A DNA stretch of 64,000 bases from Algoriphagus ratkowskyi. Its GTDB lineage: Bacteria; Bacteroidota; Bacteroidia; Cytophagales; Cyclobacteriaceae. The notes under the pieces were generated by a model. It had not been told where the DNA came from, searched no databases, and was given only the letters and a program-made list of their open reading frames with translations. Position 1 is the first letter of the stretch, and the number at the start of each line of letters is the position of its first letter. A program made the translations under genes and the position numbers. This document shows, piece after piece, positions 17,001-27,260 of this stretch. The stretch spans positions 310,001 through 374,000 of the forward strand of contig NZ_MSSV01000002.1 of the NCBI RefSeq assembly GCF_002150505.1, given 5' to 3'.

Positions 17001-20000
17001 ATCCTTCCTAATAATGATCTCCTTTGTTTCAATTCCGATAAGGTGCGATTGAAGGTCTGATTTGCGCCTCGTCTAGGATTGCTATATGAGTGTTTCAATT
17101 CCGATAAGGTGCGATTGAAGGCCAGGTCGCAGTGGCTTACCGTCGGACTTGATTCTATGTTTCAATTCCGATAAGGTGCGATTGAAGGTGGGGCTGAAAA
17201 TACCGCATACAAATTCTTTACTGTTGTTTCAATTCCGATAAGGTGCGATTGAAGGAAGCACATCCGTTGCTTGTTCTACTTGCTCAATATCGTTTCAATT
17301 CCGATAAGGTGCGATTGAAGGTTTGTAGCCAATTGAGGTAGTACAACTGACAAAGGCGGTTTCAATTCCGATAAGGTGCGATTGAAGGTCCAGACAATTC
17401 CAAAACCTCTTATCTGTCAGGAAAGTTTCAATTCCGATAAGGTGCGATTGAAGGTTGGTTCATGCTGACGGCTAGGCCATCAATAAATATGTTTCAATTC
17501 CGATAAGGTGCGATTGAAGGGTTGTTTGCCAAATAAGTATTCATCTGGTCAAGCGTGTTTCAATTCCGATAAGGTGCGATTGAAGGAAAGACAAAGCCTG
17601 GCAATCCTTCGATGATCCACTGTTTCAATTCCGATAAGGTGCGATTGAAGGGTGTCCACGTTAAGTTCTCCTGTAGTGTGGAGCTTCGTTTCAATTCCGA
17701 TAAGGTGCGATTGAAGGAATAGCTTCTAGACACATTGCATCCAAACGTCTCAAGTTTCAATTCCGATAAGGTGCGATTGAAGGCCATCCTGAAAAGCAAG
17801 GAAAAGGCCGACCAGCTCAGTTTCAATTCCGATAAGGTGCGATTGAAGGGGCATCTCTGGATAGCGCAGCAAGTAGCTGATGTACGTTTCAATTCCGATA
17901 AGGTGCGATTGAAGGCCCATTTACTCTTCTCATGGAATAGCACGCCATCCAGTTTCAATTCCGATAAGGTGCGATTGAAGGAAAGTAGTTTCTAGGCTCA
18001 GGAAAGAGAATAAAATAGTTTCAATCCCGATAAGGTGCGATTGAAGGAAGCCTAAATTTGATGAATGGGAGGGGGTGGAGTTTGGTTTCAATTCCGATAA
18101 GGTGCGATTGAAGGGTGCCAGTTCCTACGCCTCTAATTTCAACCCTTCCAGGTTTCAATTCCGATAAGGTGCGATTGAAGGCCTTTCATTCATCAATTGA
18201 AAGAAGTAGTTAAACTCGTTTCAATTCCGATAAGGTGCGATTGAAGGAATCTTGTAAGGCTTCTCCCAAGCTGTAGCTGGAATGGTTTCAATTCCGATAA
18301 GGTGCGATTGAAGGGCGATTACATGCGTGAACTCACGATCTTTATCTGCGTTTCAATTCCGATAAGGTGCGATTGAAGGTGTTGAAATCGTATTTCAGTC
18401 CGAAGTAGTTCTTCAGTTTCAATTCCGATAAGGTGCGATTGAAGGGGTAATTCATAAACATCTTTATATGTTTTCATAATAGTTTCAATTCCGATAAGGT
18501 GCGATTGAAGGATAAGATCCTGTAATGTTGCTTCCAACCACAACTCTGTTTCAATTCCGATAAGGTGCGATTGAAGGATGCGTGATGTCTTTCCCTTCTT
18601 CGTCCTTTTCGTAGTTTCAATTCCGATAAGGTGCGATTGAAGGGAGAATCCAACGGTCGTTAATTTGACTGTGACTCCGGTTTCAATTCCGATAAGGTGC
18701 GATTGAAGGAAGCCTACACCATCAAGATGCCACAGCGCCAGTATAGTTTCAATTCCGATAAGGTGCGATTGAAGGCCTGGCTAAAAACCGAGTACGACAC
18801 AGCCACTTTAGGTTTCAATTCCGATAAGGTGCGATTGAAGGCAAGATGTTTAGCTCCTGTACCGTGTGCTGCATGAGTTTCAATTCCGATAAGGTGCGAT
18901 TGAAGGATTTGGGTGCCCAAGGGAGGTAGCTTTTGCCTACTTGTTTCAATTCCGATAAGGTGCGATTGAAGGCTTCTGGCTGATGCTCAGATCCTAATCT
19001 TGTTCCAGGTTTCAATTCCGATAAGGTGCGATTGAAGGTGCAGTGTATGAAAATGGTGTTAATGAATCTCATCTGTTTCAATTCCGATAAGGTGCGATTG
19101 AAGGAAAAAGCGGGAGCCTAAGCGAGGTTCACTCATGATGGTTTCAATTCCGATAAGGTGCGATTGAAGGTCCAACTGAAGGCGAAGACTAAGCCTAGTT
19201 ATTCAGTTTCAATTCCGATAAGGTGCGATTGAAGGTCAGCTTCCCTATTAAGGGGCACTTTTGGGTAATTAGTTTCAATTCCGATAAGGTGCGATTGAAG
19301 GTACTTATCCCTCCAATGTGCTGCACTTCCCTGCTCGTTTCAATTCCGATAAGGTGCGATTGAAGGTGGGTTCTACAAAGGCAAAAGCTCAACAGAACTG
19401 CAGTTTCAATTCCGATAAGGTGCGATTGAAGGTATGTCCTATGGGGCATTCCCTGGAATCTCATCCTGGTTTCAATTCCGATAAGGTGCGATTGAAGGAG
19501 TTGGATATTGAGCTCCCTACCAAGGTTGATCCATGTTTCAATTCCGATAAGGTGCGATTGAAGGTTCAAACTGGAAGGTGTCGAAGTAAGTCTTCGCCTC
19601 GTTTCAATTCCGATAAGGTGCGATTGAAGGCAAACGCTACCGCTCTGGTAGAAGCTGCGATCACTGGTTTCAATTCCGATAAGGTGCGATTGAAGGCCGG
19701 TGTAGAAGAGCTCGACACAACTGTGATCGAGAGTTTCAATTCCGATAAGGTGCGATTGAAGGTATTCTCGCGAGCGATGCGTACGCACATATCTATGGTT
19801 TCAATTCCGATAAGGTGCGATTGAAGGTATCGCAAAACCGTCTAATATCTGACCCTCTGAAATGTTTCAATTCCGATAAGGTGCGATTGAAGGCTATTCT
19901 GATAATTAAACCTTGCATGTCAGAGTCATGTTTCAATTCCGATAAGGTGCGATTGAAGGTTCATACCGACACTCATAATTACATCTTTGAAGTAAGTTTC

Positions 20001-20616
20001 AATTCCGATAAGGTGCGATTGAAGGAGATCTAAGTTTAATCCTGTTCATAAATGACTCAGGTTTCAATTCCGATAAGGTGCGATTGAAGGGTTAGTCGGT
20101 TAGGTTTCAGCCCTGCTTGAGACAAGTTTCAATTCCGATAAGGTGCGATTGAAGGGCTTCGACTGACAGCGTAATAGCTGCGCTCATCTCAGTTTCAATT
20201 CCGATAAGGTGCGATTGAAGGCTTGTCCTGCAAAGTTTTTTCCGCTGGTGTAAACATGTTTCAATTCCGATAAGGTGCGATTGAAGGCGAAGAGTGCTGC
20301 TTCGTCTGCGTAGGGGTCCCCTGGTTTCAATTCCGATAAGGTGCGATTGAAGGTGAGAATATACTGGAGGTCCCTGTTATACATTTTGAGTTTCAATTCC
20401 GATAAGGTGCGATTGAAGGCAGTAAATCCCCCGGTATAGTACCCTGAGCCCACTAGTTTCAATTCCGATAAGGTGCGATTGAAGGGGCCTTTAGGCAAGC
20501 AAGTTCTTGCATCCACTACAGTTTCAATTCCGATAAGGTGCGATTGAAGGGCTGGTCGGGTGCGTTGGTAGTAATCGTTAGAATCTGTTTCAATTCCGAT
20601 AAGGTGCGATTGAAGG
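14062..20616 (-). CRISPR. Type I-B CRISPR array, 100 repeats / 99 spacers by hand count
   Basis: Repeats are 30 bp. On the plus strand they begin GTTTCAATTCCGATAAGG and end TGCGATTGAAGG. Read on the minus strand they end in ATTGAAAC, the classical 8-nt I-B crRNA handle, so transcription is leftward from the leader at 20617-20828. Starts run from 14062, 14128, 14193, 14259 ... to 20456, 20521, 20587; spacers are 35-37 nt. Degenerate copies cluster at the left end: 14062 (six mismatches), 14128 and 14193 (two each), 14391 (last base). Single changes also occur at 15643 and 18018. Left-end decay fits the oldest, leader-distal part. Spacer sequences appear all different on reading. Long open frames inside the array on both strands are products of the repeat and are not genes. 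Confidence 0.98.
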
Positions 20617-20828
20617 CCGTTCGGCCAAAGTCAAAAATAGGGCAAATTTTAAAAATAAGAAGGTTTTTCTACTAATTTTTAGAAGGAAAAGTTGTCGATG
20701 TGAAGTACCCGATTTTACCCTGGGGTTCGACAACATCTTTTGCAGCGAGTATTCAAGGATTTCTGTATTTTCTTCCAAAATTTAGCTGATCTCTATTGAG
20801 AATTTCATCTTATCGACAATCAATTACC
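20617..20828 (-). promoter_or_regulatory. CRISPR leader between cas2 and the array
   Basis: A 212-bp AT-rich segment separates the cas2 stop (20829) from the first intact repeat (20587-20616). It should contain the array promoter and the adaptation signals. It holds a perfect 8-bp inverted repeat, GTTGTCGA (20691-20698) and TCGACAAC (20727-20734), and a related TATCGACAAT near 20812-20821. A 62-codon minus-strand frame inside it (20590-20778) runs into the repeat and is not considered a gene. Confidence 0.8.
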
Positions 20829-21092
20829 TTAAAGGAAGTTGTCAAGACTGTTTTTCTCTTTTCCATAAACTTCTTTTTCAAGCCACTTCTGATCCCGACT
20901 TTTGAAGATAATGATACTATCTTCCTCTTGCCGCATTAATTTTTTGGTATTAATCAGCAACTCCTTGAGTTTTACATCTGTAATCTCCCCTTCAAAAACA
21001 GAGTTTTGAATCCAATTGAGGTATTGCCGACATAACTTGAGCATTTTCCCTACTCTCTTCTCTCCCATATCATAAACCAAGATCACATACAT
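20829..21092 (-). CDS. cas2: CRISPR-associated endonuclease Cas2
   Basis: An 87-residue adaptation protein with the ferredoxin-like fold start MYVILVYDMGEKRVGKMLK (the first-strand Asp at position 8 is the usual conserved residue) and FEGEIT and SIIIF strands. Cas2 forms the Cas1-Cas2 spacer-integration complex. It starts 2 bp after the cas1 stop and is the last gene of the operon, directly beside the leader. Length and motifs are normal. Confidence 0.95.
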   Translation of the reverse strand: MYVILVYDMGEKRVGKMLKLCRQYLNWIQNSVFEGEITDVKLKELLINTKKLMRQEEDSIIIFKSRDQKWLEKEVYGKEKNSLDNFL

Positions 21093-21093
21093 A

Positions 21094-22098
21094 TTACCAC
21101 CAGATTTTGAATGGTTTATATGTCTCTATTCCTAATAGATGCTTGCTTAGCTTGTAGCATTCCAACTTAATAAGATGCTTGTAGGACACTTTCTTTTTCA
21201 ACACCCGATGCTGTATTGTCTCGGACAGCCGCTCCTCAAACGCTTTCAAAAACGTCTTCTTTCCTGATTCTTTTAGAATCACTCGATTGACTTGAATATC
21301 AAAATCTTTGGACTGAATTTCTCTTTTATTCAGCACTCTAAAAATAGTACGATCCACCAAAATAGGTTTGAAAATTTCTGCTAAATCCAAGGCCAAAGAA
21401 TACCGTCGATAGCCTGGCTCGTGAAGAAAACTAATCGTCGGGTTGAGTTGAGTGTGATAGATCTGGTCTAGAACTTGGGTATAGCAAAGCATGTTACCAA
21501 AGCTTACCAATGCATTCACCTCATTTAATGGAGGTTGCTTGCTTCGCCCTTCCATTGCATGATCATTAAGGATTACATCAAAACCCGAATAGTAACTTTG
21601 TCGGATATTCCCTTCGATTCCCATTAATTCGGGGACCGAAGTTGTACTTCCAATTGACTCGGTTAGACTTTGGATGCGTGTCAATTGGCTTTCCAAATCT
21701 TTAGATCGATTGTCATAATATTTGAGATTTTTGGTCAGATTAAAAGCAGATCCTTCTACAAATTTTTTGGCCAGTACCAATCGCTTGGCAACATTCAGGT
21801 AATGCTGCGTTTGCTGTATCTGCATTTTTCCTGCAAGCAGATATTCCTTGGGCTGAAAGCTTCCGGTGTAATGCTCGTAGTAATCGAAAAAATGTACACT
21901 TATTCCAGCTTTTCCTAAGAAATTGTATAAAGCGGAATTAGCATCCAGACTTCCAAAACAGTAAAGATCGGAAACTCCTTCCACAGGAATGTATTTGGGC
22001 TGCCCCTCCCTCCCATTATCATCCACCGGAGTAAATTTCAAGGTATTGTCTTTGCGGCTTAGCCGACCAGGATTGAAGAGGTAGAAAGTCTTTTTCAT
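21094..22098 (-). CDS. cas1: CRISPR-associated integrase Cas1 (type I-B)
   Basis: A 334-residue metal-dependent integrase that inserts new spacers together with Cas2. The start MKKTFYLFNPGRLSRKDNTL is typical of the I-B Cas1 group. Likely catalytic residues are visible: Glu in LMGIEGNIRQSYY (about 160), His in SFLHEPGYRRYSL and Asp in LALDLAEIFKP (about 225-240). The ATG at 22098 overlaps the cas4 stop by 4 bp (ATGA); a longer TTG start at 22116 is less likely. The sequence looks intact, so adaptation may still work. Confidence 0.95.
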   Translation of the reverse strand: MKKTFYLFNPGRLSRKDNTLKFTPVDDNGREGQPKYIPVEGVSDLYCFGSLDANSALYNFLGKAGISVHFFDYYEHYTGSFQPKEYLLAGKMQIQQTQHYLNVAKRLVLAKKFVEGSAFNLTKNLKYYDNRSKDLESQLTRIQSLTESIGSTTSVPELMGIEGNIRQSYYSGFDVILNDHAMEGRSKQPPLNEVNALVSFGNMLCYTQVLDQIYHTQLNPTISFLHEPGYRRYSLALDLAEIFKPILVDRTIFRVLNKREIQSKDFDIQVNRVILKESGKKTFLKAFEERLSETIQHRVLKKKVSYKHLIKLECYKLSKHLLGIETYKPFKIWW

Positions 22099-22628
22099 AC
22101 TTCGTGTATATAGCAAAAGTCAAAGTAACTGCAGGATTTGCAAATCGGTTTTTTATCAAGTGCTGGACATTCTGCTCGAGTGATTAAATCTTGTACTTCC
22201 TTAATCCAGTTTTCTATCTTTTCCTGATCACCCTGCTCCCATAGCACGGACTCTTTTTGGCGCAGCTTGGGATATTCGATGATAGCCTGAGGATCCTCAA
22301 TTCCGTTTTTCCGAAGGATATATAGGTAGTATTTAACCTGGGCTATGTGAGCATATTCAACCTTATTGGATTTTTTCACTTCATGAACAATCCGATTTTT
22401 GGCATCGTAGTAGTCGATCTTGATTCCATCCAGCGCCAGCTCTGTGTACTTGGTAGCCCGATCCGAATAGCTGCTCTCGCCTATAAGCTTCCCTTCAGAC
22501 ACTAATTGCGAAGTATGCTCCATTTGGATTCCATTAGCAAAAAGCCATAGCTTTCGATGGCAGGTGTGGAGGTAGGCGATATGGGTGGCAGTTAGCAATT
22601 GATAAAGGTTGAGATTAGATTGAGCCAA
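22095..22628 (-). CDS. cas4: CRISPR-associated exonuclease Cas4
   Basis: A 177-residue RecB-type nuclease that selects and trims protospacers by their PAM. It shows the four-cysteine iron-sulfur pattern: one Cys in HTCHRKLWLF (about residue 23) and CPALDKKPICKSCSYFDFC at the C terminus (about 155-173). The nuclease core has IDYYDAKNRIVHEVKKS with the E-x-K motif, then the QVKYYLYIL helix. The only start giving the family N terminus is a TTG at 22628; no ATG is available before the first cysteine. It is coupled to cas1 by a 4-bp overlap. Confidence 0.93.
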   Translation of the reverse strand: MAQSNLNLYQLLTATHIAYLHTCHRKLWLFANGIQMEHTSQLVSEGKLIGESSYSDRATKYTELALDGIKIDYYDAKNRIVHEVKKSNKVEYAHIAQVKYYLYILRKNGIEDPQAIIEYPKLRQKESVLWEQGDQEKIENWIKEVQDLITRAECPALDKKPICKSCSYFDFCYIHEV

Positions 22629-22656
22629 ACTGATTTGTTTGGCTCAAGTGTGGACT

Positions 22657-23727
22657 TTATATCTGATTTTCGTAGTCAAATGCCATCATCAAATCAATGA
22701 GTTTTTGTTCAGCACTTTCCAGAGCGTCAGCTGAACCCACAGATCCTACTATATACGCCGACGCAATTGGAGAAATGAATAAATCTGCTTTTGCAGATTC
22801 ATCAATTCGCGGTACTGCCTGTAAGCGTTCTGTATCATCTCTCAATTCACCTCTTATAGCATAAGAAATTTGATTTGCATTATCACTAATAGCCAATGCA
22901 ACTGTTTCCATCAAACTAAATGTACGTGATTGGTTAGATGTGATTCTCCAATTAACCAGAGCATGAGCCAAAGCCTTAATAATATCTTCTCTTTTTCCTT
23001 TTGGGCAAATCAAACAGTTTCCAAAGATATTTTTCCCTTCAATCCAACCTTCACTTCTTAACTTTTCCTCAATATTTGGAAATAATTCAGGTTCTAATTT
23101 ATTGGTAGAAACACAAAATAAAGTTCTTAAATCTATGGCAACATCATACGAAAATAATCCTGTTGCTCGAGTTTGGTCTTGAATAAATGCCCGATTAGGA
23201 AGCGCTCTGTTATTAGTCGTTAACCACTCATTTAATTCTTCTTTTGAAAGTTGCTTCCCTCTTTTTTTACTTTCTAACCAAAACACTTTTACTTCATGAT
23301 GTTCGGGATGTGAAGTTCTGTCAAATGTCAAATTTTCAGTTGGATATTCAATTCCTCCTAAGAGTGGATGAAGTGGACGCATTGCTGAAATAGACAAAGG
23401 ACTCCTTCTTTTTACTGTAAAACTTCCACTCTCTGCTTTCATATACCCACCTAAAAGTTGATCACTAAAGGTCGGATCGCAAGGGGAATGTGGCTCTTTT
23501 TGCAATGCCTTATTTTCTTTTTTATCAATTTCCCAATTAAATGTCATAGCTGCAAAAGGCAAATCTAAGGCTTCAATTATTGATCTTTTTACTTGTTGTC
23601 CACTTGAATAGGCCATTTTTTTTCCAAACTGTGGGTCAACGTAAAATTTTTGCCCATCATTAACTGCGAAAACGGTGTGTTCTGCATGGCGCAAACCTCT
23701 TAAATAGATAAAATTTGATGATTTCAT
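22657..23727 (-). CDS. cas7: Cascade backbone protein Cas7 (type I-B)
   Basis: A 356-residue RAMP-type protein that should polymerise along the crRNA spacer to form the Cascade backbone. The identification rests on length, on its place between cas8 and cas4, and on the typical Bacteroidota I-B Cas7 features: an N-terminal strand FIYLRGLRHAEHTVF, then QQVKRSIIEAL, a long thumb-like insertion with SPLSISAMRPLHP, and the RTFSLMETVALAISDN segment. No frame damage is seen. The gap to cas8 is 26 bp. Confidence 0.85.
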   Translation of the reverse strand: MKSSNFIYLRGLRHAEHTVFAVNDGQKFYVDPQFGKKMAYSSGQQVKRSIIEALDLPFAAMTFNWEIDKKENKALQKEPHSPCDPTFSDQLLGGYMKAESGSFTVKRRSPLSISAMRPLHPLLGGIEYPTENLTFDRTSHPEHHEVKVFWLESKKRGKQLSKEELNEWLTTNNRALPNRAFIQDQTRATGLFSYDVAIDLRTLFCVSTNKLEPELFPNIEEKLRSEGWIEGKNIFGNCLICPKGKREDIIKALAHALVNWRITSNQSRTFSLMETVALAISDNANQISYAIRGELRDDTERLQAVPRIDESAKADLFISPIASAYIVGSVGSADALESAEQKLIDLMMAFDYENQI

Positions 23728-23753
23728 ATTTTTTGAATTTATTGAATTAACAA

Positions 23754-25085
23754 TTATTTAGTCTTTAGGAAGGCATATTCAAAGCGAATTAGTGTTGAAA
23801 AGAGCGGGAAATTATCCGATGGCATTTTCAAGGTTTGCTCTACGACCTCTTTGAAAATATCCGCATTTTCTTTTATCACCAATTCAGTTAATCCATCAAT
23901 GAAATTTTTCAAATTCTTTGAATCTAAAATTCCTTTTACTTGATTTGATTTTTCACTTTTCCCTCTGTTCTCCTTCGGGTCATGGGATTCATGTGCTAAT
24001 AGAGCCCTAGAGACATCGGTAGCAAGTTTTAATAATTCTGTTTTGTTAAGCATAGCGATAATCCAAAGTTTATATAATTGAAAATTTATTAAAGATCTTT
24101 CGTCTGTGAATTTATAGTCTTTTCCTTGGGTATAATCTACTGTCCCTTTTGACATAAACTCTCTTAAACCTCGAGGCTCAATGGATTTCAAACCAATAGT
24201 CCCCATTTTACAGGCTTCGTTGAATCGATAAAAAGGTTCAAGCGTTTCTATTTCTTTATCACTTAATACCATTTTTTCTTTATCGAGAAATAATTTGTCT
24301 CTTAACTCAAACATCCTTCTTACATCAGGTAGGTATAAGTTGATAAAACCAAAAGTTGTATTTGTTTTACCAAGAAAATAAGCGTGAGAAGTAATTACAG
24401 TATTGGGAAACTTTCTTGATAGAGCAAAAATTATCTTAGCCCAATTTAATGTAGCAATAGAAATTGTACCTTTTTCTTCTCCACTTGTTCCAATTGGTAA
24501 TTCGAAAAATGTCAAAGGATGTTCTTTGTTAAAATCTTTACTAAAACAATGAGCTAACCAATGCCCATTCCAAGTCTCGATTTGACGACCTTTTATGTTT
24601 GGAGTTTGATTGATGTACTTCCGGTATAAAATCCATCCTTTAAACAAATTCCACATAATTTCTTCGTTATCAATTAGAATTAACCCGCCTGAAAAGCCGA
24701 TTGATAAACCTTCTCCAACCCAAGAAGCATAGACTTCTTCTGATTCGATATTGTGGCCTATTGAACTAACCTGTCCAGATGTTGGCTGGTCAATTTTACC
24801 AGCAGCGTATCCAACATATGTAGAACCACTTATTCGATTGTTAGCAATATCTTGATGTAATCTGTTAAGCCTGAAATAAGATTCTGATTCACCTGTTTTT
24901 AGGTCATTTTTGCCCACTGATTGAAAAAATGTAGAACCATGAACGTGCATAAGATGCTTTTCATCGTCAAAAAAGACAGGGAACAAAACTTCATCAAAAA
25001 ACTCTTTCGCAGTGTAATTCTCAGGTTTTTTTTCCTTCTCTTTATAAATTCTTAGAAATTTCTTTCCGATATAACTTGTATACAT
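23754..25085 (-). CDS. cas8: Probable Cascade large subunit Cas8 (type I-B)
   Basis: A 443-residue protein lying between cas3 and cas7, where the only missing effector subunit is the large PAM-recognising Cas8. The sequence shows no motif that defines it by itself, which is usual for this fast-evolving subunit. It is mixed beta in the N-terminal half (YVGYAAGKI, LSIGFSGGLILID) and helical in the C-terminal third (about 330-443), compatible with a fused small-subunit-like bundle. Cas8 in this type is often larger, so 443 residues is on the short side. The call rests mainly on context. Confidence 0.7.
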   Translation of the reverse strand: MYTSYIGKKFLRIYKEKEKKPENYTAKEFFDEVLFPVFFDDEKHLMHVHGSTFFQSVGKNDLKTGESESYFRLNRLHQDIANNRISGSTYVGYAAGKIDQPTSGQVSSIGHNIESEEVYASWVGEGLSIGFSGGLILIDNEEIMWNLFKGWILYRKYINQTPNIKGRQIETWNGHWLAHCFSKDFNKEHPLTFFELPIGTSGEEKGTISIATLNWAKIIFALSRKFPNTVITSHAYFLGKTNTTFGFINLYLPDVRRMFELRDKLFLDKEKMVLSDKEIETLEPFYRFNEACKMGTIGLKSIEPRGLREFMSKGTVDYTQGKDYKFTDERSLINFQLYKLWIIAMLNKTELLKLATDVSRALLAHESHDPKENRGKSEKSNQVKGILDSKNLKNFIDGLTELVIKENADIFKEVVEQTLKMPSDNFPLFSTLIRFEYAFLKTK

Positions 25086-25087
25086 AC

Positions 25088-27259
25088 CTAAATAAAATTA
25101 TCATGTTCAACTAATTGTAATCCGTATTTTTGATATTCAAATTCTTGCTGCGGAATAACAAATGGATAAGATCCAACCTCTAATTGCTCAAATTTAGATT
25201 CATGTCTGCTAATGGTTCTATAGTTAATAGGAATTTCCATTTGTAACCTTTCTTCCCAGTTTCCATCTAAATATTTTCCTCTGTCTGTTTCTAAAATACA
25301 AGTGGAACTTTCGATCTCTAGCGCATCTACCAAAACGGCCTTCTTGTTATTAGTTAATTCCTTGATTTGGTAGCGATCGTTTTTGTAAATTAAATGAACA
25401 TCAATTTCTTTCGATTCAAGAATCGGATATACTACATCAATTTTTTCTTGAAGGCTTCGTTCTTTCAACACTTCAAATTCGGAAGGCAATTGGTCGAAGC
25501 TGGCTTTCAAAATTTCCATTTTGTAAGGCAATACACTTCCGCTCGGTTTGATTACATGTACTGGTTTAAATTTGCCGATGGTGTCTATAGTACGTTTGCG
25601 ATTAACTCTTCCAAATCGTTGAATCATACCGTCCAATGGAGCACATTGAGTAATCATTCTGTCAAAACTAATATCAAGGCTTACTTCAACAACTTGTGTT
25701 GAAACAACCATACAAGGCATCAACCCATTACCAAATAATTCGCTTCCATCGCCATTGAATTCCGACTTTAATTTCGTTTCCAATTCAACTCTATCACCGC
25801 GTTTGAATCTACTATGGATTAACATTTTTGAAATGAATCTGAAATCCTCTTCTTCTTCTATCTTCTTGTAAAAATCTTGTGCCTTTTTAATCGTATTGAA
25901 GATTACCAATACCTTTTCATTATTAGCGAATGCATCTCTTAAAATTCCTTCAATCATAGATTCATCCTCTAGTTTATCAATTCGATGCCTATCGAATGTG
26001 TCCAAAATTTCTTTAGCTAAACTCACTTCATAAACTTGTTCTTTTCCTCCAAGCATATTTAAAAGTTCATTGTAAAGAACTGTTGGCATTGTAGCGGTGC
26101 CAATATGGATTCGGCAGTCTAATCGGATCAACGCTTTTACGATTTCTAAAACCATAGACCTAGAAAAATCAGAATATGTGTGGATTTCATCAAGAATCAC
26201 ATCAGTCCCATGCAAATCTAGCATGACAGTTTCGAAACCAGAAGTTCCGAAAATTATGGATGCTAATTGATGAGGCGTTAATATTTTGACTGCAGAGCCT
26301 GCTAGCGGTTGCAAAATTTGCTCATCAATATTATTCTTGGTTACAATTCTAGAAGTCGCATGTAATAAACGAATGTCTTTATTCGGAACTACAGATTTGA
26401 TTCGCTCCCACATAGAGTTAATAGATGCTTGATAGGGCAATGTATAAAACACCCTTCCTTCGCTTCTCCTTAAAAGGAAATCAGTTTTTCCAGCACCTGT
26501 TGAAGCAACTACTAATGTATGTTTTCTCGAGTCGTCAGTTGAAATTTGAGAAAGCGGATAAAGGTCACTTTTTCTTTCTTCATCACGAAAGAAGCTTAAA
26601 TCTGGAGTTTCAAATAGATACTTTAAATGACTGCTTGTATTATGTGTAAATGCAGATGCGAAATGATCTGCTGACTTTAATAGACCTCTCAGAGGAGAAT
26701 ATCCATTATTTTTTCTTTCACAAAATCCAATCACATAATCTAAAGCTGATTTTGCTTCTTCATAACTAATATCTTTTGTCTTGATCTTAAATAGATTTAA
26801 AATCTCGAAACCATATCCCTTCCAATCATTCCAGTCTTTTAAATGATTGTCAATTAGCATTCTATCATTTTCCACCAAATCAATTATACCTCTTCCGCTT
26901 GGGTCATTTTCAATAGATTTATGGTGACCAATAACTAGATCTATTAAACTATTCCATTCTTCTTTAGGAAAACACGGAAGGAATGCCAGTGAAGATATTT
27001 CGTGTCTGTGAACAAAATTCCATTCTCTGATTTCGGATAGACTTCCGCTATTTATATCCTTTATTTTTCTTTGAAAATAAGGGTGTGCTTTGCCTAAATC
27101 ATGTAAAATAGCCCCTCTTCTAGCAACATCAATATTGAAATTGAATGAATATTTGGTGGCAAATAATTCAATAGCTTCTGTCACTTGCTGCGTATGTTCA
27201 AGTAATGTTAAACCACCATAATTTTTACTCTTGGCCAATATTTCAGTTAAAGGAATCAT
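25088..27259 (-). CDS. cas3: CRISPR-associated helicase/nuclease Cas3
   Basis: The target-degrading enzyme of type I systems, 723 residues from the ATG at 27259. That start lies 1 bp after the cas5 stop; an upstream TTG at 27283 would overlap cas5. The N-terminal HD nuclease domain shows LEHTQQV (about 20-26) and GAILHDLGKAHPYF (about 48-61). The helicase domain shows Walker A VASTGAGKTDF (about 257-267), DEIH in LDEIHTYSDFSRS, motif III GTATMPT, and VVEVSLDIS with QRFGRVNRK in the second RecA domain (about 545-580). All catalytic signatures are present, so interference looks functional. Confidence 0.95.
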   Translation of the reverse strand: MIPLTEILAKSKNYGGLTLLEHTQQVTEAIELFATKYSFNFNIDVARRGAILHDLGKAHPYFQRKIKDINSGSLSEIREWNFVHRHEISSLAFLPCFPKEEWNSLIDLVIGHHKSIENDPSGRGIIDLVENDRMLIDNHLKDWNDWKGYGFEILNLFKIKTKDISYEEAKSALDYVIGFCERKNNGYSPLRGLLKSADHFASAFTHNTSSHLKYLFETPDLSFFRDEERKSDLYPLSQISTDDSRKHTLVVASTGAGKTDFLLRRSEGRVFYTLPYQASINSMWERIKSVVPNKDIRLLHATSRIVTKNNIDEQILQPLAGSAVKILTPHQLASIIFGTSGFETVMLDLHGTDVILDEIHTYSDFSRSMVLEIVKALIRLDCRIHIGTATMPTVLYNELLNMLGGKEQVYEVSLAKEILDTFDRHRIDKLEDESMIEGILRDAFANNEKVLVIFNTIKKAQDFYKKIEEEEDFRFISKMLIHSRFKRGDRVELETKLKSEFNGDGSELFGNGLMPCMVVSTQVVEVSLDISFDRMITQCAPLDGMIQRFGRVNRKRTIDTIGKFKPVHVIKPSGSVLPYKMEILKASFDQLPSEFEVLKERSLQEKIDVVYPILESKEIDVHLIYKNDRYQIKELTNNKKAVLVDALEIESSTCILETDRGKYLDGNWEERLQMEIPINYRTISRHESKFEQLEVGSYPFVIPQQEFEYQKYGLQLVEHDNFI

Positions 27260-27260
27260 A

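Noticed and set aside
14189..20516. Many 60-200-codon open frames on both strands inside 14.1-20.5 kb (repeating motifs such as FNSDKVRLK, LQSHLIGIET and FNRTLSELK)
   Set aside because: They are translations of the CRISPR repeat plus spacers; repeat and spacer lengths of about 66 bp keep the frames open.
14062..20616. Array transcribed on the plus strand
   Set aside because: The ATTGAAAC handle, the cas operon direction, the leader next to cas2 and the degenerate left end all point to minus-strand transcription.
20590..20778. A 62-codon minus-strand frame between cas2 and the array
   Set aside because: It lies in the leader and runs into the first repeat; the composition is not protein-like.
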